Shown piece by piece: positions 48,319 through 56,823 of a stretch of DNA of 64,000 bases (position 1 is its first letter; each line of letters opens with the position of its first letter). Location: contig NZ_JAERJD010000012.1 of the NCBI RefSeq assembly GCF_018257795.1, positions 1-64,000 on the forward strand, read 5' to 3'. The stretch comes from Citrobacter sp. JGM124. Lineage in GTDB: Bacteria; Pseudomonadota; Gammaproteobacteria; Enterobacterales; Enterobacteriaceae. The translations under genes were made by a program, and so were the position numbers. A model generated the notes under the pieces. The model was not told the DNA's origin. It did not search any database and saw only the letters and a list, made by a program, of their open reading frames with translations.

Positions 48319-49218
48319 TCATACATTTTGTGCACGCACTCTCTGGGCCAGCATTTCATGGAAAATCCGGGTTGCCATTGAAATCGCCCGTTGCCGTGGC
48401 AGGCCGAGATCCACTTTAACCATCCCCATAACGGCATCAGCCAGGGGAATGGCGATCAATTTATCCTGGTCGGTTGTATCGTCAATATTTAGCTGTGGAA
48501 TGATAATCAGCGCCAGCCCCATTATTGCCAGGCGTTTCTGCACATCAATCGAGTTAGTGATAAATCGCATATCAAGACTCAGGCCTTCACGTTTTGCTGC
48601 TGATTCCAGTAATTGACGAACTGAAAAGTTGGAGGCAGGGGTAGCAATCGGGTACTGGGCAATATCTTTCAATGTCAGAAAGCTTTTACCGGCTAAGGGA
48701 TGATTCATCGCCATTAAGATCTTATGGCGTAAAGAGCAGGCGTGCGTCACCTGAACCTCCGCATTGACGGGCATATAGAAGGTTATGGCGACATCTGCTT
48801 TACCGGAAATGAGTGCCTCTGCCACATAAGGTGCGCTGCCGACATCTATCTCAAAAGTAACCTTGGGGTGGAGCTCTCTGAACTCATTAAGAGCCGGCGC
48901 GATAAATGGCGCGATAAGGCTCTCAGCGGAACAGATACGAATACTTCCGGAAACAATGCTCTGGGCAGAAGCTATTTTTTCCTTCACCGTATCCAGCTCG
49001 CGTAACGTGGCCTGTACCGCCTGCGCCAGGTGCATCCCTTCCCGGGTAAGTTTTATCCCTCTGGGGCTTCTTTCAATCAGGGAAGCACCGTAGTAATGCT
49101 CAAGCAGTTCTATTTGACGGGTGACGGCGGTGGGTGCGACAAACAGTTTATCTGCGGCTTCTCTCAGAGAGCGCGATTTAGCAACCTGACTGAAATACCT
49201 CAGAGCTCTGAGCTGCAT
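48319..49218 (-). CDS. LysR-family transcriptional regulator
   Basis: 299 residues. Helix-turn-helix at about 2-60 (LRALRYFSQVAKSRSLREAADKL, APTAVTRQIELLEHYYGASL), effector domain from 90 (SGSIRICSAESLIAPFI). AGGAGG precedes ATG 49218. It converges on the ABC operon and is divergent from the MHS symporter gene 660 bases away. A 9-13-9 inverted repeat directly upstream suggests autoregulation. Its target could be either flanking unit. Confidence 0.9.
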   Translation of the reverse strand: MQLRALRYFSQVAKSRSLREAADKLFVAPTAVTRQIELLEHYYGASLIERSPRGIKLTREGMHLAQAVQATLRELDTVKEKIASAQSIVSGSIRICSAESLIAPFIAPALNEFRELHPKVTFEIDVGSAPYVAEALISGKADVAITFYMPVNAEVQVTHACSLRHKILMAMNHPLAGKSFLTLKDIAQYPIATPASNFSVRQLLESAAKREGLSLDMRFITNSIDVQKRLAIMGLALIIIPQLNIDDTTDQDKLIAIPLADAVMGMVKVDLGLPRQRAISMATRIFHEMLAQRVRAQNV

Positions 49219-49243
49219 TATTCCTCCTGGTTGCTATTGCAAC

Positions 49244-49274
49244 ATGATTTAAACTATACCGTGTCTTAAATCAT
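49244..49274. promoter_or_regulatory. Inverted repeat upstream of the second LysR gene
   Basis: ATGATTTAA (49244-49252), 13 bases, TTAAATCAT (49266-49274), perfect arms, 26 bases from the LysR start codon. Arm length and spacing equal those of the dyad at 42431-42461, although the sequences differ. A probable operator for autoregulation. Confidence 0.5.
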
Positions 49275-49881
49275 TTTTATGTATATATCAAAGTGGATAA
49301 ACTTATCGCCAGATAACACGCTAAAAAATAACGCCCTCAAAAATGGCAATGATGGATCAATATTGTGCATGTTTTTATTAAACCGTATTCCGAATATAAA
49401 AAATAAAAATATCCCCATAATAATTAATCAGTTGATTAGCGCATTGAATTACTACTGAAAATATAAAGTTTTGGGTTGGTGCACACATTGAGTGCCTGGC
49501 TCATTCACTCTTATCATAAGGTCATAACTTAATGTTATTGCATGACTTTACTAATCATTATAATAATCATAGTGATAGTGGGTTCTGTTTTTTTGTTCTT
49601 TCTCGAGTTTATTTTTGAGTGCTCACATTTATTAGACACCGCCATTGCATATTTGTGATAGTGGTCAGGTAAGCCATTTGTTATATATCTGTAACGTTCA
49701 TGGCATAGATAAAACCTGACAGAAAGGATGGGGCTAATTTAATAAACAGACTGGTGATGACGTAAATAATAATGCGCTTTCTTTAAGAGGTGGCTCCTCT
49801 GTAAATGAAAGACTCAGTTATTCACATAAATACGAAAAATCTATCCCATTAGGGAGAGTTGCTAACTTGAGGAAGACCTTA
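49275..49881. other. AT-rich intergenic region before the symporter gene
   Basis: About 600 bases without a supported gene. Imperfect dyads are visible (GAGTG-N11-CACTC at 49490-49510; ATCATTAT/ATAGTGAT at 49554-49576), which could be regulator sites for the symporter-amidase transcript. No convincing promoter can be assigned by eye. Confidence 0.5.
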
Positions 49882-51207
49882 ATGTCGAATCAAACCAATA
49901 ATAGCGGTGGAGAAAGAAAGGCATCACGTAAAGAAGTGGTGGCCGTTGTCCTGGGAGCTGCCGTCGAATTTTTCGATTTTAGTGCATATGCGACCTTTGC
50001 CGTCTTGATAGGCCATGCTTTCTTTCCTTCCCATGATCCGTTTATGAGTTTATTACTTTCGGTATCGGTATTTGGGATTGGATTTATCGTTCGCCCCTTA
50101 GGGGCTATTTTTATTGGTAGTTACGCTGATCGTGCCGGCAGGAAACCCGCCATGTTGCTGACCATGGTGCTGATGACCATTGGTACCGGGGGCTTGGTTA
50201 TACTACCCGGTTACGACACCATTGGCGTGGCGGCCCCTATCTTATTGGTACTGGTGCGTATGATGCAGGGGCTTGCATGGGGAGGGGAAGCCGGGCCTGC
50301 AACCACCTTTATCATGGAAGCGGCCCCGAAAGGTAAACGTGCTTTCTATGCCAGCTGGCAAATTGTTGCCCAAGGTATGGCGGCGATCACCGCGGGCCTG
50401 ATTGGTTACTCATTGACGGTATTTCTGACCCCTGAGCAGCTCGCCAGCTGGGGGTGGCGCATTCCTTTCGCCTTCGGCCTGCTTATTCTGCCTATTGCCC
50501 TGTATATGCGTCGTAATCTTAATGAGACCTTTGCAGTGGAAGATAATCAGGCAGCGAAATCCACCGGTAGCCTGTTGACTGAAGTCCTCAAAAATCATCG
50601 AGGTTTGGTGCTGGTGGGGATCTTTATGTTGTCTGGCAGCACCATTACCCAGTACTTCCTCAACTACATGACGACCTATGCACTCAATGAGCTGAATTTT
50701 GCATCAGGTATTGCCATGGCCTCGACCATTTTGATTGGCGTTTGTGTGGTGGTTTTCTCTTTGATTGGCGGCTGGCTGGCGGATCTTTTTGGGCGTAAAG
50801 TCACGATTATCGCCCCGCGTATTGTCTTGTTGCTACTGCTGTTGCCAGGACTGGAGATGATTAATACCTACCGCAGTGATGTTGTGTTCTTCAGCATTAT
50901 TACTGTTTTTGCCGCACTGCAGTGCATCAGTGGTGCCGGGGTGCTGGTGGTGTTGTGCGAAAATTTTCCTAAATACGTGCGTTCTACAGGGTTCTCCATC
51001 GCTTATGCCTTTGGTATCACCATTTTTGGCGGAACGGCGCAAATTGTCTTTTCATGGCTCATTAATATCACGGGCAACCCTGTATCACCGGGTTACTACC
51101 TGATTGCAGCCAACCTTCTCTGTATTGCCTCGGTGATTCTCCTGAAAGAAAGGGGCCGCCAGGCCGCACCCGTAATGTTGAAAACCAGACGCTCTGACCC
51201 GCTCTAA
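49882..51207 (+). CDS. MHS-family metabolite:proton symporter
   Basis: 441 residues from ATG 49882 (GAGGAAG six bases upstream; a TTG start at 49867 is less likely). Twelve membrane segments of the major facilitator superfamily. GSYADRAGRKPAM is the loop 2-3 motif and RMMQGLAWGGEAGP the segment typical of the metabolite:H+ symporter branch, which carries organic acids and betaines. The amidase gene follows 46 bases later, so it probably imports the amidase substrate or a related amide or acid. Exact substrate unknown. Confidence 0.9.
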   Translation: MSNQTNNSGGERKASRKEVVAVVLGAAVEFFDFSAYATFAVLIGHAFFPSHDPFMSLLLSVSVFGIGFIVRPLGAIFIGSYADRAGRKPAMLLTMVLMTIGTGGLVILPGYDTIGVAAPILLVLVRMMQGLAWGGEAGPATTFIMEAAPKGKRAFYASWQIVAQGMAAITAGLIGYSLTVFLTPEQLASWGWRIPFAFGLLILPIALYMRRNLNETFAVEDNQAAKSTGSLLTEVLKNHRGLVLVGIFMLSGSTITQYFLNYMTTYALNELNFASGIAMASTILIGVCVVVFSLIGGWLADLFGRKVTIIAPRIVLLLLLLPGLEMINTYRSDVVFFSIITVFAALQCISGAGVLVVLCENFPKYVRSTGFSIAYAFGITIFGGTAQIVFSWLINITGNPVSPGYYLIAANLLCIASVILLKERGRQAAPVMLKTRRSDPL

Positions 51208-51253
51208 TCCGGTGACAGACTGTGCATTAGTACCGTAACAGGAGATGAGACAG

Positions 51254-52726
51254 ATGAAAACAATCATGCACTGGCAAGAGTGGGCCACTCAGGATGCAGT
51301 CGGTTTAGCTGAACTGATCCGTACCGGGGAGGTATCTGCCGCAGAGGTTGCGGCCCAAGCGGCCCAAGCTACGCTAAAAGTGAATTCACGTATTAACTCT
51401 GTGGTTGAGCTATTTGATGATGCCATTGCCAATCCTGCCACTGATGGCACTCAGTTTGATGGGCCATTTGCCGGTGTGCCTATCCTGATAAAAGATTTGG
51501 GACCGGGTGTAAAAGGCCGCCTTCAGGAACAAGGCTCCAAATTTATGCAGGGCAATCGATCACGGGAAGATGCCTTCCTGACCCAGAAAATGCGCCAGGC
51601 AGGGTTGAATATCATTGGACGTTCGGCAACACCGGAGTTTGGTGTTGCTGGCTCGGCTGAGAACCCTGATATCTATGTGGTTCGTAATCCATGGAACACT
51701 GACTACACCACCTTTGGGTCGTCAGCGGGGGCCGCTTCTTCCGTTGCGGCGGGAGTATTGCCACTGGCTCATGCGACGGATGGTGGAGGATCAATTCGCA
51801 TTCCCGCAGGCTCCCATGGTTTGATCGGGCTTAAGAGTACCCGTGGGGTTTTCTCCATCGCCCCGGCGTTATCTGATATTACAGGGTATGTTTCGACCCA
51901 GGGCTGTGTCAGTCGCACTGTTCGCGACTCAGCACTGTTTATTGATCGTTGTCGTGGCGGGGCTCCCGGAGAGTTTATGCCTTACTGGCATGCCGATGAA
52001 CCTTATTCCGAACTGATCAAACGTGATCCTGTGCCATTGCGTATTGCGGTCTCTCATGAATGGGGGGCTTATCATGCTGATCCCCATTTTGTTCAGGAAC
52101 TGGAACGCACCGTTCGACTACTTGAAGAGCTGGGACACAAGGTTGAGTGGCGGGCTCCAGATATTGATTTTGAAGCGGCATTTGCTGCACAAACAACCTG
52201 TTATATCAGTAATTTTGCCCAGTTTATTCAACGACAACTGGAGAAACGTGGCCTGAAGGCACCACCAGAAGAGCTGGTTGAACCTGTCAATATCAGGATT
52301 TGGCAGAAAGGACTGAATATGTCCTACAGTGAACGCTGGCTTATGCAGGATGTGTTTAATACCACATCACGAAAGCTTGGGCAGTTCTATCAGGACTGGG
52401 ATGTGATTCTGACGCCAACGTTTTCTGGCCCAACGCCATTAATGGGGGATAAACGTTACCTGACTCTGAGCGATAACCCAGATGTTTTAGACTGGTTCTA
52501 TAACTTGTGGGAGCTCTTCTCTTATACCCCACTTGCCAGCCTGACTGGCACGAGTGGTATTTCTGTTCCACTCGCGTGGCAAAAGTCCGGGATACCACTG
52601 GGGATGCATTTCCAAACCAGGCAAGCTAATGATGGTTTGTTGCTGCAACTGGCTGCCCAGTTAGAAAGGGCAGTTGGCGGACGATTTAATCGCCAGTCAG
52701 TACCGGAAGTGCACGTCACCCGTTAA
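51254..52726 (+). CDS. Amidase-signature-family hydrolase
   Basis: 490 residues from ATG 51254 (AGGAG at 51240-51244; the ATG at 51245 abuts it). The amidase-signature Ser-cisSer-Lys triad is readable: K80 in VPILIKDLG, the GSS segment at 155-157 (TTFGSSAGAASS, with F where most members have Gly) and the nucleophile S180 in TDGGGSIRIPAG. These enzymes release carboxylic acids from amides. In this setting, next to beta-alanine-type catabolic genes, an amide of an omega-amino acid is a plausible substrate, but that is inference. Confidence 0.9.
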   Translation: MKTIMHWQEWATQDAVGLAELIRTGEVSAAEVAAQAAQATLKVNSRINSVVELFDDAIANPATDGTQFDGPFAGVPILIKDLGPGVKGRLQEQGSKFMQGNRSREDAFLTQKMRQAGLNIIGRSATPEFGVAGSAENPDIYVVRNPWNTDYTTFGSSAGAASSVAAGVLPLAHATDGGGSIRIPAGSHGLIGLKSTRGVFSIAPALSDITGYVSTQGCVSRTVRDSALFIDRCRGGAPGEFMPYWHADEPYSELIKRDPVPLRIAVSHEWGAYHADPHFVQELERTVRLLEELGHKVEWRAPDIDFEAAFAAQTTCYISNFAQFIQRQLEKRGLKAPPEELVEPVNIRIWQKGLNMSYSERWLMQDVFNTTSRKLGQFYQDWDVILTPTFSGPTPLMGDKRYLTLSDNPDVLDWFYNLWELFSYTPLASLTGTSGISVPLAWQKSGIPLGMHFQTRQANDGLLLQLAAQLERAVGGRFNRQSVPEVHVTR

Positions 52727-52771
52727 GCTAATCAGGGCAGTTGAAGCGTGCTGCCCTGTCAGCCCTATTCA

Positions 52772-53668
52772 TCATAAGGCGTGCAGAAACAGCTCCAGGA
52801 TAGAATTCGGCCGACGCCCCCGGCGAGTCACTACCGATATCTCTGATTTGACATGCAATTGCTGGGGTAAAATGGCGCGCATCATCCCTTTTTCTAGCCA
52901 GCCACTGGCATAGTGGTCGGGCAGAAATCCGACGTATCTTCCTGTCAGAATAAGAAAGGCAATGCCCTCCCGATCGGAAGCCGAAGCCGTGCCATTAAAG
53001 TGCTGGAGCATCCCCATGGTGTCTGCTGTCATACGGTAGCTTGGGATAACGGCTTCATACTGACTCAGTTCACTGAGACCAGGCTCTTGCTGAGGGTGAA
53101 ATAAGGGATGCTTAACGCTGCAATAAAGATAGGCATCTTCATCATAAAGCTTGTCGTATACCAGCCCGGATATGGGGGAGGTTTTCGGTAATGCTCCCAC
53201 ATGTAACCGTCCATCCATCAGCCCTTGCTCGATCTCTGAAGCTGTACTCATACTTAAATTAATACGGATTCCTGGGCCATTTTTGCTAAGTGTTTCAAGA
53301 GCATTGGTGATGCGCATCATCGGTTGAGTCACCAAGTTACTGATCACCCCAATGTTGAATTCCCCCCGTAAATTTTTATGCATCTCATTGACTTGCTGAC
53401 GAAATCCTTCAATTGATGCCATCATATTTTCACTGAGTTTGAGTATTTCCCGCCCTTCATCTGTCAATGAAAAGCCAGCACGTCCACGCTGACATAGTCG
53501 CATGCCCAGGCGTTTTTCGAGATCCCCCATATGCAGGCTGATCGCTGAACGAGTAATACCAAGGATTATTTCAGCAGCAGAAAAACTCCCACAGTCAGCG
53601 ACTGTTTTAAAAATTCGCAATAACTTCAGATCAAAATCAGTAATTTGGCCCAGTGATTTCTTTTTCAT
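52772..53668 (-). CDS. LysR-family transcriptional regulator
   Basis: 298 residues from ATG 53668; a TTG six codons upstream is in frame but has no support. Helix-turn-helix at about 10-70 (LKLLRIFKTVADCGSFSAAE, GITRSAISLHMGDLEKRLGM), effector domain after 90. Members of this kind often activate a divergent catabolic gene, and the omega-aminotransferase gene starts 98 bases away on the other strand, so it is the likely regulator of the aminotransferase-dehydrogenase operon. Confidence 0.88.
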   Translation of the reverse strand: MKKKSLGQITDFDLKLLRIFKTVADCGSFSAAEIILGITRSAISLHMGDLEKRLGMRLCQRGRAGFSLTDEGREILKLSENMMASIEGFRQQVNEMHKNLRGEFNIGVISNLVTQPMMRITNALETLSKNGPGIRINLSMSTASEIEQGLMDGRLHVGALPKTSPISGLVYDKLYDEDAYLYCSVKHPLFHPQQEPGLSELSQYEAVIPSYRMTADTMGMLQHFNGTASASDREGIAFLILTGRYVGFLPDHYASGWLEKGMMRAILPQQLHVKSEISVVTRRGRRPNSILELFLHAL

Positions 53669-53766
53669 ATAGGTGAGTAAAACCAAAACTAATCATTCAA
53701 TAATATGGATTTATCTTACCTTAGTTCCCATTGCAAACTCTTCCGACACCTTTCGGGAGAGATATT

Positions 53767-55098
53767 ATGACGAATGACCTGAACACGACGGATCTCAATC
53801 TTCAAGCACACTGGATGCCCTTCAGTGCTAACCGCAATTTTCATCGTGACCCCCGTTTTATTACTGGAGCACATGGCTGCTGGCTCACGGACGACCATGG
53901 ACGAAGGATTTTTGACAGCCTGTCCGGGCTTTGGACCTGTGGTGCGGGCCATACTCGTAGTGAAATTCAGACGGCTGTCTCCCAACAACTGGGCACTCTC
54001 GACTATTCGCCGGGTTTCCAGTTCGGGCATAAACTGTCGTTTCAACTGGCTGATCGTATCGCGCAACGGATGCCGGGTGACCTTAATCATGTGTTCTTTA
54101 CCGGTTCAGGATCCGAATCTGCGGATACCTCCGTCAAGATGGCTCGGGCCTATTGGCGTGCTAAAGGTCAGCCTGCAAAAACGAAGTTTATCGGCCGGGC
54201 ACGTGCTTATCACGGGGTCAATATTGCGGGTACAAGCCTGGGGGGAATAGGGGGGAACCGTAAAGTATTTGGGCAGTTTATGGATGTCGATCATATCCCT
54301 CATACATTGCAGCCTGATCAGGCTTTCACACAAGGTATGGCAGAAAGTGGTGGTATTGCGCTCGCGAATGAAATGCTGAAGCTTATCGAATTGCACGATG
54401 CTTCCAATATTGCCGCACTGATTGTTGAGCCATTATCGGGCTCCGCCGGGGCCATTATTCCTCCTCTGGGGTATCTACAACGGCTGCGTGAAATATGTGA
54501 TCAGTACGATATCCTGCTGATTTTTGATGAAGTCATTACCGGTTTTGGTCGTATGGGACGCTGGAGTGGGGCTGAATATTTTGGTGTCACCCCAGATCTG
54601 CTCAATTTTGCCAAACAAATTACGAATGGTGCGATCCCATTAGGTGGCGTTGTGGCGCGCAGTGAAATCTATAAAACCTTTATGTCTCAACCCCTGCCAG
54701 AACATGCTGTGGAGTTTGCCCATGGCTATACCTACTCCGCTCATCCTGTTGCTTGTGCGGCGGGGCTTGCCACGCTCGATCTACTGGAAAAGGAGAACCT
54801 GATTGATCGCGCCGCGGAGCTGGCCCCGCATTTTGCTCAAACGCTGCATGGGCTACGCCACTGCCCGCATGTTCTTGATATCCGTAACTGTGGTTTGGTT
54901 GGGGCTATTCAGCTGGCTCCCCGTGACGGGGATGCGACCATACGACCTTTTGATGCGGGTATGGCCCTGTGGAAAGCTGGGTTTTATGTACGTTTTGGTG
55001 GTGATACGTTGCAATTTGGCCCGATGTTCAACACCCAGCCCACTGAACTGAATAGTCTGTTCGACGCCGTTGGCGACATGCTGCATCACATTAATTAA
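53767..55098 (+). CDS. Omega-amino acid:pyruvate aminotransferase (beta-alanine type)
   Basis: 443 residues from ATG 53767 (GGGAGAG site). Class III PLP aminotransferase. The N-terminal NLQAHWMPFSANRNFHRDPR and GLWTCGAGH blocks are characteristic of omega-amino acid:pyruvate aminotransferases, which convert beta-alanine and pyruvate to malonate semialdehyde and alanine. FDEVITGFGRMG holds the PLP-binding D254, and K283 in NFAKQITNGAIPLGG is the Schiff-base lysine. The acylating semialdehyde dehydrogenase gene follows 10 bases after the stop, completing the route to acetyl-CoA. Confidence 0.9.
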   Translation: MTNDLNTTDLNLQAHWMPFSANRNFHRDPRFITGAHGCWLTDDHGRRIFDSLSGLWTCGAGHTRSEIQTAVSQQLGTLDYSPGFQFGHKLSFQLADRIAQRMPGDLNHVFFTGSGSESADTSVKMARAYWRAKGQPAKTKFIGRARAYHGVNIAGTSLGGIGGNRKVFGQFMDVDHIPHTLQPDQAFTQGMAESGGIALANEMLKLIELHDASNIAALIVEPLSGSAGAIIPPLGYLQRLREICDQYDILLIFDEVITGFGRMGRWSGAEYFGVTPDLLNFAKQITNGAIPLGGVVARSEIYKTFMSQPLPEHAVEFAHGYTYSAHPVACAAGLATLDLLEKENLIDRAAELAPHFAQTLHGLRHCPHVLDIRNCGLVGAIQLAPRDGDATIRPFDAGMALWKAGFYVRFGGDTLQFGPMFNTQPTELNSLFDAVGDMLHHIN

Positions 55099-55108
55099 GG
55101 AAACGGTC

Positions 55109-56605
55109 ATGACAATTATTACTCATCTTATCAATGGTGAGATGCGCCCAGCCAACGGGCGTGTTACAGACGTTTTTAATCCTGCGACTGGAGAAGTGAT
55201 ACGTCAGGTTGAGCTTGCCAGTAAGACGACGGTTGAAGATGCCATTGCAGCGGCTAAAGCCGCCTTGCCAGCATGGCGTAACTTACCGCCAGCCAGGCGG
55301 GCACAAATTCTGTTTCGTTTTAAAACACTGCTTGAGGAGCATGAATCACAGATTGTGGCGCTGATCAGTGAAGAGCACGGGAAAACCCCAGAAGATGCGG
55401 CAGGAGAGCTGCGGCGTGGGATCGAAAATGTGGAATACGCCACTGCCGCTCCAGAACTACTGAAAGGTGAGTTTAGTCGCAATGCCGGGCCACACATTGA
55501 TTCATGGAGCGACTTCCATGCGGTGGGCGTCGTGGCGGGGATCACCCCGTTTAATTTTCCGGCAATGGTACCGTTATGGATGTATCCGCTTGCTATTGCC
55601 TGTGGTAATACTTTCGTGCTGAAACCTTCAGAACGTGATCCAAGCTCAACATTGCTAATCGCAAGCCTGTTGCAACAAGCAGGCTTGCCAGCTGGGGTAC
55701 TGAACGTCGTTAATGGGGATAAAGAGGCAGTGGATACCCTGCTGGAAAGCCCGGACGTGAAAGCGATCAGTTTTGTGGGTTCAACGCCTGTCGCTGAATA
55801 TATTTATGGTGAAGGTACAAGGCGTGGTAAACGGGTACAAGCACTGGGCGGGGCGAAAAACCATGCGGTTATTATGCCGGATGCTGAACTGGATAATGCA
55901 GTCAGTGCCTTAATGGGGGCTGCTTATGGCTCATGTGGTGAACGCTGTATGGCTATCTCCGTGGCAGTGTGTGTGGGGGATCAGGTGGCCGAAGCGTTGA
56001 TCAATAAATTGATACCCAAAATTGAAGCTCTGAAAGTGGGGGCTGGCAATCAAAAAGGGCTGGATATGGGCCCCCTGGTAACACGAGCGCACCTGAATAA
56101 AGTCACTGATTACATTCATGGCGGGGTGGCGGCAGGGGCCACATTGATTGTCGATGGTAGACGATTAGCCGTTGCGGGGTATGAAAGTGGCTTTTTTATG
56201 GGGGGCTGTCTGTTTGACCAGGTCACCCCTGAAATGCGGATTTATCAGGAAGAGATTTTTGGTCCTGTGCTTTGTATTGTCCGGGTGAATAGCCTGGAAG
56301 AGGCTATTACCCTGATTAATGACCATGAGTATGGGAACGGAACCTGTATTTTCACCCGGGATGGTGAGTCTGCGCGCTTGTTCTGCAATGAAATTGAAGT
56401 CGGTATGGTTGGCGTCAATGTACCTCTGCCAGTACCGGTCGCATTCCACAGTTTTGGTGGCTGGAAACGCTCCTTGTTCGGTGATCTGCATGCTTATGGG
56501 CCAGACGGTGTCCGTTTTTATACTCGCCGTAAGACAATTACTCAGCGCTGGCCAGCCCGTATCAGCCACGAAGCCGCCCAGTTCGCCTTCCCGAGCGGCC
56601 AGTAA
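55109..56605 (+). CDS. mmsA: CoA-acylating methylmalonate/malonate-semialdehyde dehydrogenase
   Basis: 498 residues from ATG 55109 (AAGGAAA site). The MmsA branch of the aldehyde dehydrogenase superfamily converts malonate semialdehyde to acetyl-CoA and methylmalonate semialdehyde to propionyl-CoA. Diagnostic segments: GITPFNFPAMVPLWM (146-160), ALGGAKNHAVIMPDA, and the nucleophile C280 in GSCGERCMAIS. The extra C276 replaces the usual alanine. VPVAFHSFGGWKRS closes the active site. It forms an operon with the upstream aminotransferase and is ended by a perfect terminator. Confidence 0.93.
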   Translation: MTIITHLINGEMRPANGRVTDVFNPATGEVIRQVELASKTTVEDAIAAAKAALPAWRNLPPARRAQILFRFKTLLEEHESQIVALISEEHGKTPEDAAGELRRGIENVEYATAAPELLKGEFSRNAGPHIDSWSDFHAVGVVAGITPFNFPAMVPLWMYPLAIACGNTFVLKPSERDPSSTLLIASLLQQAGLPAGVLNVVNGDKEAVDTLLESPDVKAISFVGSTPVAEYIYGEGTRRGKRVQALGGAKNHAVIMPDAELDNAVSALMGAAYGSCGERCMAISVAVCVGDQVAEALINKLIPKIEALKVGAGNQKGLDMGPLVTRAHLNKVTDYIHGGVAAGATLIVDGRRLAVAGYESGFFMGGCLFDQVTPEMRIYQEEIFGPVLCIVRVNSLEEAITLINDHEYGNGTCIFTRDGESARLFCNEIEVGMVGVNVPLPVPVAFHSFGGWKRSLFGDLHAYGPDGVRFYTRRKTITQRWPARISHEAAQFAFPSGQ

Positions 56606-56696
56606 GCGGACACTCTGCCCGGTGGCACGATATCCCCGTCCGAGCGATATATTGACGTATCGTGGCTTTATGCCGGGTTTATGTATCACAGAGCAA

Positions 56697-56731
56697 CATA
56701 AAAAAGGATCGCAGAGCGATCCTTTTTTATG
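56697..56731. terminator. Perfect 16-bp bidirectional terminator
   Basis: CATAAAAAAGGATCGC (56697-56712), loop AGA, GCGATCCTTTTTTATG (56716-56731). It is perfectly symmetric with A and T runs inside the arms, and lies between the convergent mmsA and ddc genes. Confidence 0.93.
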
Positions 56732-56823
56732 TCATTTTTGCCCTGTGGATAAAAAATCGGCTGAACTGCCCCCATAACATAGAGCAGTTCATACACCGGG
56801 AACCACTGTTAATGACGCGGGTA

